Below, piece after piece: positions 23,375 through 35,448 of a DNA stretch of 64,000 nt (the first letter of the stretch is position 1; each line of letters opens with the position of its first letter). The notes beneath the pieces are model-generated. The model saw only the letters and a list, made by a program, of their open reading frames with translations. It had not been told where the DNA came from and did no database searches. Source of the DNA: Lepas anatifera (lineage: Eukaryota > Arthropoda > Thecostraca > Lepadidae); assembly GCA_034440635.1 (NCBI GenBank), contig JAOTON010000386.1:248001-312000 (forward strand). Reading direction: 5' to 3'. A program made the position numbers and the translations under genes.

Positions 23375-24203
23375 TTAACACGTGCATTGACGGGGGCGGG
23401 TACCCGCCCCTCCCTAAGATCTCGAGAACCACACTCGGTAGCGAAAAACGGTAAACGGCGTTGGGTAGCCCATCCAATTCTCCATCGAAAATATTCAAAC
23501 CATTTTTTGTCAGGTCACATTTAAGGTCACTAGAGGTCAAAATATGCTGTCATGGGGATAACATGTTAATGGAGGTTTTTGGTTATTTCATCGGAACAAG
23601 TAAAGATAGAGCAAAACAATTTAGACCATTGGAATTCCCGCAGCAATCTGAATCGAATTATGTATAATATGACTTTGTTAGGTCAAATAAGGTCAAATAT
23701 GCTATTTGACCTGACCTGAGGTCAGGGCAAGGTCAAATTAGGTCAAAATGCATATTATGAGAACCGCAAAGACAATTCAAATAGAATGCAGTTAAATTAA
23801 ACGGTCTAACACCATTCATTATTAAGCTATTCAGTTAAAACAGTTTTTTCCCATGTATTTCCAATAGAGAGGTCATGGCTCGTACCTGACCTTAGGTCAT
23901 CGATATCAAAAATACCGAAACAAATTTTAGAGAACTGGGTGGACTCATCATGTGATATGAATTTCAACTGGATAAGTTCAACCCGTTCCGACTTATGCTA
24001 TCTTAAACTTGAGGTTAGGTCACTTGACCTGTACTGGTGACCTGACCTGAGATGACCTAACCTTAAAATTTTGACAAAAGATTTAAAAATGATGAGAGAA
24101 AAGGTATGCCAAGTACGGCGGCGCTACGCGCCACCGTTTTTATGCTATCTTTGAGAAACCCGAGGGGGGGCGGGTACCCGCTTCCCGTCAATGCGCGTGT
24201 TAA
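23375..24203 (-). mobile_element. TH4 TTAA element, copy b
   Basis: A complete 829-bp element between TTAA at 23375-23378 and 24200-24203. Both ends are single, with GGGCGGGTACCCGCCC-type palindromes inside them. Its left end lacks the 27-bp duplication seen at the matching end of copy c (50760-50825). A GC hairpin lies at about 24116-24137. Confidence 0.85.
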
Positions 24204-24365
24204 ATAGACAGAAAATAAGAACACAAAGTCAACTCCCATCATCTAGGGGGGCAATGAGCTATTCTAATCCCTTGAGGCACAACTGGGGGAAGGACAGCTT
24301 CCCTAAAGGGCTCTGATCCTCACTAGGGGGCTCCCTGAGCTGGTTTTGGATAGATAGGGAAACCG
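24204..24365 (-). repeat. Degenerate 20-bp minisatellite, reversed (right of TH4)
   Basis: GGGGCTCCCTGAGCTGGTT and similar units continue the block interrupted by TH4. Confidence 0.5.
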
Positions 24366-24424
24366 CGTGGTCGCGCCAGTTCACCTGCTCTTTAGGCTGG
24401 GTGTTGACGCAACTTAACGTCATA

Positions 24425-24525
24425 TAATCAAGATTTATTTATTCATTTGTTTATCTATTTATTTTACTTCTTCAGGACACCCCACAATAGACATGTGGCT
24501 ATTCTTAGCCTGGCATCAATTATTT
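24425..24525 (-). mobile_element. Probable LINE 3' tail fragment
   Basis: Read on the minus strand, it contains AGAATAGCCACATGTCTATT and an AATAAATAGATAAACAAATG-type tail. This resembles the 3' end of the LINE at 37690-39075 (AGAATAGCCATGCGGTGTAT, then AATAAATAATAA). It is a 5'-truncated remnant of the same or a related family. Confidence 0.45.
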
Positions 24526-26944
24526 CATAACACTATCCATGTACAAAAGACAAGTATAATAGACACTATTAAATGATAAAATACACTGGTGTAATAATCG
24601 GCGCAAAAAAAACAATTCAATACCACACACCTTGCAGTTCGCATCAGATTCTACATCAAGATCCTCGTTGTATATCAAGATATATCCAGATCGTTGTAAG
24701 CTGTCCTGCCTAGCCATTGCACTGTGTGCCAAGTTATTGTATGTGTCCTTTTATCCGCTGCCATGCGCCTTTCACAGAAAATGTACGTATGCATGATGTT
24801 GGCGTGCACACCTGCACTGCAAAATACATGTGTAGAGGCTCAATCAGCAGCTTGGTGGTGCTGAATGCCTGTGCCCCTGATTGTGTGTTGAGGAACTGTG
24901 CTGTGCCCCCTGGTAATTAGTACGTGCTTTTGTTCTTTACTGTGAATTCACATGTATGGCTTGAAATCTTGACCGTGCTGGAGAGCTATTGGATAGAGGT
25001 ATAGGGATGGGTATGGGCACAAAGGGGTAGGGGAGGGGAGGTGTGAGAGAAGTGCGCTCAGAAAAAAGTAAGCACATAAAGGGCTGTTGTTCCGTAAAAT
25101 ATACGTTCTGAGAGAACAAAATTATCCAACCAGTTGGTTTCGACACGCTCCACATGACCCGAGTAGCACAATTCGTATGCTATCAAGGTGTCATTTTGCA
25201 TTTTACAGCCGGTGTGAGCCAGGTTTGTTTCTAAGCCGATCAAAGCGGTTCAGGTCTGCTGTTGCCAACCTTTCATCTTTCAGCCAAAACACCTCGCTTG
25301 CAAACTGTTATGTTCATTCACAGATACACACGCACTTGTAAACAGTAACATGCCTACAAAATAAATTTACTTAATTTGAAACAGTGGAAGATGACTTTCC
25401 TAAGAAAATTATAAGACGGCAAAGTAATGCAAAAAATGGAGTTGCACCGGAAGGAAAATAGTGCATCTGCCGTTGGGACAACCCATCCGTGCAGGGGAAA
25501 ACAGCACGAAGGTGGATGTTATGTAATGGCGTACGGTTTCGTGATATCAAAGACGCCACACCCAATGGCATTCAAGGGCGCCTGCAGGCCTGTACCGCTG
25601 AACGCCGGAGCGAAGCGCGAGACCGCCTGTCGAGCCGCATCTAGCTTATGCTGCATGGTGTGGGGCTGTTGTGCTGGGCGAGGATAACCCCAGCAGCCAA
25701 ATAAAGAGTACAGGTCTGCTACTGAAACCAAATCTGCAGAAAACATCCACAACCTTTTATTTTCCTCTCAGGATAATTCGAGTCAGGTATTCTCAGCAGG
25801 AAAATAATAAAAAATGTATCCTTTCCCCCTCTTCTATATTTCCCTGACGTCATTAGGCCTATTACAATAGCAATATAAGTTCCACAACACCACTGTTTTT
25901 TGTGCTGTTAAAGGAGCAGATGGCCAGTCCCATCTAAACAGGCTGCTCTCGCTTGCCTCTGGCACTCCTAACAGTCTGCGGGCGGACAGGCGAAGGTCCG
26001 CTGGCAGAATGGAGGGCCGCGGCAGGACGTGACAGGTCCAGCAGAGTGCACCTCGGAGCGTGTCAGGAGCCTCAGTCGTGCCGCCGAACGGCTGCTGAGA
26101 GGGGCCATGGCCGTCGCGGAGACAGCTGACCACGCCGGTAAGCCGAGAACGCTGTTCGTGGGTTAGTCTGAGCTGTGGCTGACACGCTCAGTCGAGTGAG
26201 AGCCGATTGTAATTATCCTTTGTGTGTCTAGAAAACGCCTCCAACTGCGTGCCAATCGCTGGGATCTTGGTGCCTGCAAACCAACCCTCTACTTTTTGCC
26301 GACCAAATTAAAAGACCGTGGAAAAATGTACTGCCCCACTAATTTAAAGATGACGATTTCTGTCCACAGGTTGTCTGTAAACACCGCACCCCACATATAT
26401 TTAAATATCTACTGGTACTGCAAAACCGAGCGTACTGAAACGTATTTGCATGCGAGGTGACATAACGTTAGTGGCCTGGCGTGACCGAGGCGGGTTTTGC
26501 GTTAATAGGCTAGGCCCCTTTCAGGCGACCTTCTACATGTCATACATGGGAGCTCTTAACCAGTGTCAAATGCAGAAACGTAAGTGGAGCCCTGGACAGG
26601 GATGGGAGGCACAGACAGAGCCGTGGCGTTGAAGCGCACGTGCCGACCATCCCTGCCAGCGGCTGATTACCAAGGTCACCACTCCTGTGACCACATCTGC
26701 CACCGCCCCTGCAGCTTAGTATATGAGGGCACGTCCCTCCTCGCAATATAGCTCCAGTCCGACTTCACGTCTTTGCTCTAAAAAAATCAGCCTGCAGAGT
26801 TATGGAGAGCACAAGGGAACCTTAGCATCGATGTTCGTTGCCCTTGGCATCAATGGGGCTGATTACCCTGCTTCCACCGCGTGGAATGTTTAAAAGATGA
26901 AATAAAAAATATGATTTTTTATGATTCTCATTCAACATTTATAG
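24526..26944. other. Longest unassigned stretch
   Basis: No repeat family, TIR or protein domain recognised over 2.4 kb. Frames are short (99 residues or fewer) and without recognisable motifs. Single-copy host DNA, possibly intronic, is the simplest reading. Confidence 0.45.
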
Positions 26945-27150
26945 GAAGATCCAGGGGAAGGGGAGAAATTCCCCCTCCCCCATTAACCCTCGTTACCCCC
27001 GGAAATAGTCACGGCACACCACCTTAATGGTCGATTCCCACCCCCCCTCCTCAGGATATCGCCAACTCCTATCGGTGCCCCCGATAGGAGTTGCCGCCAA
27101 CCTGGTCTGGATGGTACCCTCCGACCATTTGACCACCCCTCCCCCGCGGT
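26945..27150 (-). repeat. Degenerate GGATCC-type repeat
   Basis: Begins GGAAGATCCAGGGGAAGG. Its interior (GGAAATAGTCACGGCACACC, AGTTGCCGCCAACC) matches the style of 5481-5883 and 41062-41302. A short inverted repeat, CAACTCCTATCGG / CCGATAGGAGTTG, lies at about 27062-27093. Confidence 0.45.
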
Positions 27151-27348
27151 CGGTAATCCACCCATGGCTCCCCGAATACCAGTTTGGAATTGCTGGACTA
27201 GTTTTCACGAAGAACCTGTGAATCACTAGATGTTCTCTTTGGTATACATTCAGCAGAATAATTTGCCCATCACTGAGTGAGATTAAAGGCAATTGCGTGC
27301 CATTTGTATCTGGAAATTACCGCGATAGATCGACAAAAATATTTAAAT

Positions 27349-28382
27349 TTAACCCGCGCCCCACCGGGGGTCCGGCGCCACCTTCGCCCCACGGGGGGGG
27401 CATCGATGGCCCCCCCTCTAACTCCGAAAATATGGGCGTTAGCGCAAATCTGCAAAGTGCAATAGAAAGCTCGCGTGAATTCAGTAAGAAATTACTTCGC
27501 ATGTTTTAGTCCTCAGGTCAATGGTTTGACCTCCAGAGGTCAAATTAGGTCAAGATCGGCTATTTTCACTCAAATATGCAATGATTAAGCCAACTGGGCA
27601 TAACTCTTATGTCATTAGAGCTATTGAGGCCTGGTAAAGTACATTTGATAGCAAATTGCCAGTGCTTTTTCCGCTATGTGGAACGTAAAGACCTCCCGCC
27701 AGTGGTTTGACCGCCAGAGGTCACCTCGTGACCTAATATGACCTGAGGTCACGAAAGGTCAAAAAGTGACCTTGCCGTATATCAAATGAAAGCCAGTGAC
27801 AAGACAAACACGATGGTGTTTGTTTCACCGCTCTAGCTCAATTAGTTTAAAAGTTATTGTCAAAATACTGTTTTTGACCTCTGGTGACCTTGGATGACCT
27901 TGGAAAAGTCAAAGGGCAAATATGACCCCTGGGATCCGTGAAAGGGTGTCCAAAAACGTTGTTCTGAGCAGTCTGAGTATTTGCAATCATTTTTGTGGCT
28001 TTATATCATGAAATAGCTTTTCCCCATGCTTTTCCAATGGGAGAGGTCGCCTCGTGACCTGACCTCAGGGCACGAAATCGAAAAATCCCGGATATACACC
28101 TTGTAGACCCTGGAGGGGTCATGAAGTGTAGGAAGTTTCAAATCGATCGACTTTGAAATGTAGCTCTTACAGAGCTCTAAAGGTGAAGTGAGGTGACCTT
28201 GGTTGACCTCGTCTGGTGACCTGACCTTGGGTGACCCGGGGTAAAAAATTTCAGGGATGATGGGAAAATGATGCAGTGAGAGGTAGAGCCCTCAACCGCG
28301 GTGCTGCGCCTCGTCGTTTTTCTGCTATCCCGGAAAAACCTTAGGGGGGCCATCGATGGCCCCCCGGTGGGGCGAGGGTTAA
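27349..28382 (-). mobile_element. TH1 TTAA element, copy c
   Basis: A complete 1034-bp element, TTAA to TTAA, with the doubled end on the left. It is almost identical to the reverse complement of copy a and exactly the same length. It is followed immediately by copy d in the same orientation. Confidence 0.85.
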
Positions 28383-29451
28383 AACCCGCATGCCATTGAT
28401 CTCAAACTGGATTTGTATATACAAATAGCGATCGATGGCCCCCTCTAACTCCGACAATAGTGCAAATCTGCAAAGTGCATTAGAAAGCTCGCGTGAAATC
28501 AGTAAGAAATTACTTTGCATGTTTAAGCGCTCAGGTCAATGGTTTGACCTCCAAAGGTCAAGTTAGGTCAAGAGAGGCTATTTTCACTAAAATATGCAAG
28601 GCTTAAGCAAACTCGTGTATTGGTTTCTTGTCTCTTGTACCTGCAATAAACGTATGGAAGTAAACTGGGCATAACTCTTATGCCATTAGAGCTATTGAGA
28701 TCTGGTAAAGTAAATTTGATAGAAAAATGGCAAACCTTTTTCCGCTATGTGGAACGTAATGACCTCCCGCAAGTGATTTGACCTCCAGAGGTCCCCTTGT
28801 GACCTAATATGACCTGAGGTCCCGAAAGGTCAGATGGTAACATTGCCATATATCAAATGAAAGCCAGTGACAAGACATACACGATGATGTTTAACTTAGC
28901 ACTCTAGCTCAATTAGGTCAAAAGGTATTTTCAAAATACTGTATTTGATCCCTGGTGACCTTGGATGACCTCGGAGAGGTCAAAGGGCAAATATGGCCCC
29001 TGGGATCCGTGAAAGGGTGTCCAAGAACGTTTTTCTGAGTAAGCTGAGCATTTTCAATTGTTTTTGTTACTTTTGGATCATAAGACAGCTTTTCCCCGTG
29101 CTTTTGCGATGGGAGAGGTCACCTCGTGACCTGAACTCAGGTCACAAAATCGAAAAATCCCAGATATACATCTTATAGGCCCTGTAGGGGTCATGAAGTG
29201 TAGGAAGTTTCAAATCGATCGACTTAGAAATTTAGCTCTTATAGAGCTCAAAAGTTGAAGTGAGGTGACCTTAGTTGACCTCGCCTGGTCACCTGACCTT
29301 GGGTGACCCGGGGTAAAAAATTTCAGGGATGGTGGGAAAATGATGGGGTGAGAGGTAGAGCCCTCAACTGCGGTGCTGCGCCTCGTTGTGTTTCTGCTAT
29401 CTTGAAAAAACCTTAGGGGCCATCGATGGACCCCGGTGGGGCGAGGGTTAA
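28383..29451 (-). mobile_element. TH1 TTAA element, copy d (tandem, left end damaged)
   Basis: The left end keeps only AACCCGCATG before unrelated DNA, then joins TH1 sequence at CGATCGATGGCCCC (about 28429). The right end is GGGGCGAGGGTTAA. A 48-bp insertion at 28614-28661 is flanked by AAACT on both sides. Confidence 0.75.
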
Positions 29452-29484
29452 AGTCTACTTAAGCCCACTGATATTTTCTCTGAC

Positions 29485-30470
29485 TTAACCCTCGCCCCGG
29501 TGGGGGTGTTTGAACACCCCCTTGGGTTTCTCCGGCGGCACAAAAAACGGCGGCGCGAAGCGCCGCCGTACTTGGGCACCTTTTTCTTTATCAATTCCGC
29601 AACTTTCCCCAAAATTTAAGTTTGAGTCATCTCAGGTGAGGTCACCAGTGCAGGTCAAGCGACTTCACATCAAAAAATGTTTAACGTGGCATAAGAAAGA
29701 AATGCATGATCTATCGGATTGGAACTTATACCATATAAAGTGCTCACCGAGTGCTACAACATATATTCCAGGATTTTTCATATCGATGACTTAAAGTCCA
29801 GTACGGACCATGGCCTCTCCTTTGGAAATACATGGGAAAACAGAAATTGGGCTGTGTTTGTGTAGATACAGCTGATAATACCTTCATATTCTCCAAAACA
29901 TAGTATCCTGGGCCCCTTTCCAGGTGTAATTTGCAATTTTTGACCTCTGACCTCTGAGAGGTCATCTGTGGCTATTTAAACAGTTTTCAGACTTAGGTGA
30001 ATAACTTTGCATGGCATGATGATACAGCTTTTATTTTGATATAATTGCGTTTGGATTGCTATTGTGAGTCGATTGATATGCATATTGACAATGCTAGGTT
30101 AAAAAGTGACCTTGCGCTGACCTGAGGTCAGGTCATTTTTTTTTTTTGACCTTGTGTAGTCATATTATACATCATTCGATTTCCCGTTATGAGAGGAAGC
30201 AAATGGTGCCTAAAAATGGTTCTAATTAAATTCTTTCAGACGCTAGAGCTCAAAAACTTTGCTGAAAATCCCACTTTCTTTGACCTGTCATGACCTCAAT
30301 ATTGACCTGAGCCAAAAATTGACCAATATAGTTCCGTCATGAAGTGTATGAGCTATTCGCCAGCGTTTGCATTTTTTGCTATCCCGCATAGGGGCCGAGT
30401 TCGAGGGGGGTGCTTAACACCCTCCCCCACGAGGGCGAAGGTGGGGGAGGCCCACCGGGGCGCGGGTTAA
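29485..30470 (+). mobile_element. TH5 TTAA element, copy a (complete)
   Basis: A 986-bp element. The S-end has a GGGGGTGTTTGAACACCCCC palindrome, then a GC hairpin at about 29540-29562. The right D-end shows the GAGGGCGAAG / GGGGCGCGGG doubling around a GGTGGGGGAGGCCCACC hairpin. It provides the uninterrupted reference for the two nested TH5 copies. Half-sites are abundant throughout. Confidence 0.85.
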
Positions 30471-31320
30471 TTAAGCTAAGTTACAGAGCCATAGAGCAAG
30501 CTACCCCCACTGCTCGTACAAAGGACAAACATGATAAAACACCCGTGCTCTATAGTCAGTCGCCTCCCAGAGCACCTCACCGACTCTGTTTGCGGAAACA
30601 ACGGATCCAATGTGAATATTTCATTTCTACTGCAGAACCTCGCAATTTGTAAAAAGACGCGGCCACATCTGGTCCATGTGAAGGTCTCAAGGAAACAAAG
30701 AAACTAAAAAACTTTACTTGCATAGATATGCAGCTCCACCCGCTTCCATGTGGCGCAGCAGCACAATCAGCTTTGCTGATGGGCGGCGCTTCTCAACATC
30801 ACGCTTCTGCTGCGCCGGCCATATAATCTAAGTCACTGAAGGCTGAATTTTAACTCTAGATGTTGCTTTGCCTGTTTACGGCTTGGGTGTGACTCTGTTT
30901 GCCAGCATAACAGATGTGGGAATTCAAAAGGGGCCTGCATACATGAATGACGGTGAGAGAGACAAAGTACCTGCATGCTGATGTCAGGATATGTGCTGAA
31001 CATTATTCCGTCGCATCTTCGCGGCGAGTCTAAAAGGATGTTAAGAAAAATCATTATGATAATGCTCTCTCGGCAAGAACCACAAGACACTTAAAGTTCA
31101 CGTCATAGCAAAAGGGGCTCGGCAAGACTCGGCAGACATAACAAAATGTTGAACATCACATTTTTTCATGAACATACAATTTCAACTTGCAGTTAGATTA
31201 TTGTTGACCGTAAATGAGAAGACAACAACGCTCCTGCTCTCAAACTTCCTTATCATCTTAAGCGGCAAAGATGTTTGCAACTTGCAACCAAACTTGCAAA
31301 AGCTTGGACACAGTTTGTAA
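30471..31320. other. No recognisable gene
   Basis: Nothing identified. Open frames are short and lack motifs. Confidence 0.4.
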
Positions 31321-33309
31321 AAATAAATTGCAGCACAGAAGCCACAATAACCAGATGTTCACCTAGAGTGTTTGGCGTTCTCGACTAGAAAAAAAACTCG
31401 TAAAGAAAACGGAGCTATCGGCTATATTTTACAAGCAATCAGCGTTAAGTTCCAAGCGGATCAGAAAATACGCTTAGACAGCCAGATACATAAACAATTT
31501 AGAGCAAAAAGTTCACGGAAACGTGGAAGACAATTAAACCACGTACCACAAAAATGCATTATAATCACACGCATAAATACTATTACTTGTTTTGATTCAA
31601 TAGCTGCTACTATGCATCATTACATAATACCATTGTATTATCATATACTTGTATTATCATAATACCATTGTATCATATCATAATACCATTGCATCATATC
31701 ATTATACCATTGTATTATCATATACTATGCATCATTACATAATGCCGTTGTATTATGTAATGATGCATGGTAGCAGTTATTGAATCAAAACAAGTAATAG
31801 TATTTATGCGTGTGATTATAATGACTTTTTGTGGTAGGTAGTCTATTTGCCTTCCACGTTTCTGTGAACTTTTTTGCTTTAACCCTATTTCCGTCAGGCT
31901 CCCGGCTACCCCTATTTCCGGCAGGGGGGGCAATATCGGCCCCCCTAAGATCTCGTAATCTAACCGGCCGATTTTGAAAATTCAAAGTGCCATAGATTTC
32001 TCTGCTGCTAAACTTTATTTTGAAAAAGAAAATTTCAAAATTTTTATTTTTTTGGAGAAGGTCGTGCAAAATATACAATTTGTGTGTATTTTTAGATTTT
32101 CCATAACCCTTGTCTCTGTTGTACGATTTTCACAAAACTAGTTCAGATTTACAAATAATTGACCCAAAATTTTCATATACTCGAGTTACGCAAAAATTCG
32201 AAATTCAATGGCAGTTCCAGGACCAGGACTATGAGGGGAAATATATACAACCTAAAAAGTTTTTGTTACGCGGATTAGAAGCCGTCATATACTGCTTGGC
32301 ATCTTTTACACATAAATAAATGAGAAAAAAGTGAATAACTCATCAGGGGCGGATGCAGTAAGGTAAAACAGTGGGGTAAAATACATACCAACAATATGCG
32401 AATGGTATGCATGAGTATATTAGTCCCTCGACTAGTTGAAATTTAATTTCTGATAATTTTTACCCTCCCATGGCAGCTCTGGGAAAGGGGGTGACATAGG
32501 CGGATCAAGGACTCGTCGTGGGGGGGGGTGGGGGTGATTGGAAACACATTTTCAATATACAACGATATTGAGTCGCGGCGGTGATACTGGCTGGGAATAT
32601 ACATTTTGAAAATGTGTAGTGACTGGACACGCCTCTGGTAATCTAGAATTGGGTTATAACTATTTTGAATTTTCATATACCCAATTGTATTCGCCCTGAC
32701 ACGGCTGTAAGCAGTCTTCTCACTTACTAACGTTTAGTCCTTCTTGATAACATTCCCCCATTTTGAACTGCTGTAACCGCCCCTGATGAATACAAATAGT
32801 GACAATTGTGAATGCACTATCATCTCACATAAAAAATGATATAATAAAACCATATAACTGGTATCAGGATCAGCAGAGACGGCTTCCTTTTACAAAAACC
32901 CATCGCATACGATAATACTTGGTTTGTGGATAGAACCTCCCCAAAAACCCAGCCATAGCTCCGCCCCTGGTAAATATATAATCTTGAAAATTTCAGGAAA
33001 CCTGCCTGTACTAGTTTTAGGAAAACTCAGGAAGTTTCAAAGTTCTATCGCAAGCCGTTTCGAAGATATTCTCGAAAAACCTGAAGGGGGGCAATATTAG
33101 CCCCCCCTGCCGGAAATAGGGTTAAATTGATTTTATATATCTGGCTGTCTAAGCGTATTTTCTGATCCGCTTCGAACTTAACGCTGGTTGCTTGTAAAAT
33201 ATATCCGATAGCTCCGATTTCTTTATGAGTTTCTTTTCTAGTCGGGAACGCCAAACACTCTACGTGAACATCTGGTTATTGTGGCTTCTATGCTGCATTT
33301 TATTTTTGC
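31321..33309. mobile_element. Long inverted-repeat (foldback-like) element interrupted by TH6
   Basis: The left arm 31321-31628 is mirrored by 31737-31878 plus 33126-33309; the right arm is split by the TH6 insertion. The loop at 31629-31736 is AT-rich with ATACCATTGTATTATCATA-type tandem words. The arms are about 300 bp and match well by eye. No transposase is seen. The class is unknown. Confidence 0.7.
31879..33125 (-). mobile_element. TH6 TTAA element (nested in inverted repeat)
   Basis: A 1247-bp element between TTAA at 31879-31882 and 33122-33125. The left D-end has CCCTATTTCCG twice; the right S-end has one CGGAAATAGGG. The inner palindrome is a GGGGGGCAATATNGGCCCCCC type. It has fewer half-sites than other TH families. 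Internal hAT-like ends (CAGGGGCGGATGCAG at 32344, CCGCCCCTG near 32785 and 32968) show further insertions inside it. Confidence 0.75.
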
Positions 33310-33582
33310 GTTACTTTTTATTTCTGCATTATGTAAATTCAAACAAGTTTCATTAAAATAATTTTAAGGTTTTTAGGGAACGGATATGTAGGGTTAAGAT
33401 AAAGCGAAGCTATGTAGGGCTAAGTGCAGTGGGGTGACGGTTGTTTAGATATTAGTTTAAGAAACTTCTCATTAAAGTTAAGCGGCATATAGGTTAATTG
33501 AACCTAATTTAAAGTTAAAATCCATGTAAAGCTAAGCACCGAGCGAAGAATATTAAACAATCGATACACTAAAAATAGTATG
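33310..33582. other. No recognisable feature
   Basis: AT-rich spacer with loosely repeated GGTTAAG/GCTAAG words and nothing else. Confidence 0.4.
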
Positions 33583-35404
33583 CTAACACGCGCCCCGCTG
33601 GGGGGCTAAATTCACCCACCTCCTGGTTTTCCCCAGATAACGCAAAAAAAGAAACGCAGATCAATTTTACGCAACTACCCAAATTTTTTAGGTCAGGTCA
33701 TGTCAGGTCAAGGAGCTATTCAAGGTCAAGCGACCGACCTCAAAAACCTAAAATCACGAGTTTGAAGCAGCGCCTAAGAAACATCTCCAAACCGATCCGT
33801 TTGAAACTTTCACAGTATGATAAAGTCATATTGTGAGTTTAGGGTCTACAAATCTGCTATCTCGGAATTTCAATATTGTCGACCTAAGGTGGGGTCAATT
33901 TTTGTCACCTCCATTATGGCTATGGCGAAAAATTGAAATGGCTCGTTTTCAGTAAATACTGGACAGATAAAGCTGAAAAACCTCACAACGTGTACTCTTA
34001 TCGCGATCCTGACCTTAAAGCTGGGTTTTTGACCACCTGACTTCTCAAAGGTCATGTCAGGTCACAGGAGCATACAGTAATTGTTTTGCCAATAACTTCT
34101 CACTTATCATCATCATGTATTACTAACACTTCCACACGATTGAGGTGGCTTTTAAAGTGTTAAAATAAAGGTGGCTTTTAAAGTGTGATGAGTATGAAGT
34201 GATTATAAACTATGGAAGGAGATGGGACGGATGAGGTAAGAAGAGGATAAAGAGGATGGGATTCTAACTAGAGGGGTCGCTGCAGCCACAGGCGCATGCG
34301 CTCACAGCCTCCAGGTAGAGTAAGGATAAGGATAAGGATTAGGTACCGGTTAAAAAACACACACACATACACAATTGCACACGCACTTATTTAAACTACG
34401 CGGACATTTAAACTAAAATAATATGAGGGTGAAAATCTTTGATTCTTCGGCTTCGTATTCATTTTGTTTTTGATCTGATACATTTCGTTTTTTGTGCTCC
34501 ATCTTGTCTGGGACAGCCTTAATTTCCATGATTTACTGCTGTTCAGTTGTTGCGTTTTTTTCTTTCATCTTCAGTGCTGATGTTTTCTTTCTCAAAACTT
34601 GTTTTTTCTTGTTGTCAAAATGAGCCATCCTGAAATATTTCAATATTCCTACCGTGGAAACTTTTTCTTGAAGGAGCTCACAAAAACACGTAGAACACAA
34701 CGAAAAATCAAGGGTAAAGATAAACGACGAAAAGACGATAGCAGGCCAAAAATGATGATTTACTTCTTATTTTTATATTCTTCTAGCTTGCACCAGAGAC
34801 GTTCGAGGTGAATGAAAATTACCACATAATGTAGCCAAAAGAATGAATCCTTCACCAGTATATCACTGCTGATTTTGAATTAGAACAGGAGTAGTTTGAT
34901 ATTTTCTAAGAGCACAATTGAGATTGAGAACTTAATTGAGATAAAGCTCTTATTTTGCTTGCATTATGCTTGTATTGTCACGGAGAGTCGATTGATATGC
35001 AATATGACCATACCAGGTCAACTTATGACCCTGACCTAGCTCGAGGTCAGGTCATTTTCACAGTTTGACCTAGCAATGCCATATTATACATCATTTGGTT
35101 TGCTACGATGAGAGGAATCCAATGATGCATGAGTATTTGCTCTAGCTCCACTGAGTAAAAATCGAGAGGAGGAAACGTACACTGCTTTGCTGTAAGCATA
35201 TGGAACCTCCTTTGGCCTATGCTGACCTCAATATTGACCTGACATAAAAATGCTTCGAATGATTTCTCTTCGTCTTGTCAAGAACTTTCGAACACCGTCC
35301 GTAATTTTGCTTTAGCTTTCCTGGGCAATGAGATAAGGAGGGGGGCGAAATACGCCCCCCAGCGGGGCGCGTCATGCCAGGGACCCCAGCGGGGCGCGTG
35401 TTAA
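33583..35404 (+). mobile_element. TH3 TTAA element, copy a, with an unassigned insertion
   Basis: The left end is CTAACACGCGCCCCGC (first T changed). The right D-end has two CAGCGGGGCGCG repeats before TTAA. It aligns with copy c reversed and with copy b, except for extra DNA at about 34107-34931. Paired half-sites such as AGGTCAGGTCATGTCAGGTC are frequent. Confidence 0.8.
34107..34931. mobile_element. Insertion of unknown type inside TH3 copy a
   Basis: Absent from the matching point of TH3 copy c (CTCACTGAATTGAG near 53330-53345). The flanks read CACTTA and AACTTAATTG, so a short ACTTA or TTA(A) duplication is possible. It includes the repeat shared with 21164-21290 and a direct repeat of GGTGGCTTTTAAAGTGT at 34143 and 34170. 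Confidence 0.5.
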
Positions 35405-35448
35405 TATCGTAACATCCACGCAAAAGGTCTGGTTAACCCCAAACACAT

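Noticed and set aside
32336..32793. Complete hAT MITE bounded by CAGGGGCGG and CCGCCCCTG inside TH6
   Set aside because: The flanking octamers TAACTCAT and ATGAATAC do not match, so the ends cannot be paired with confidence.
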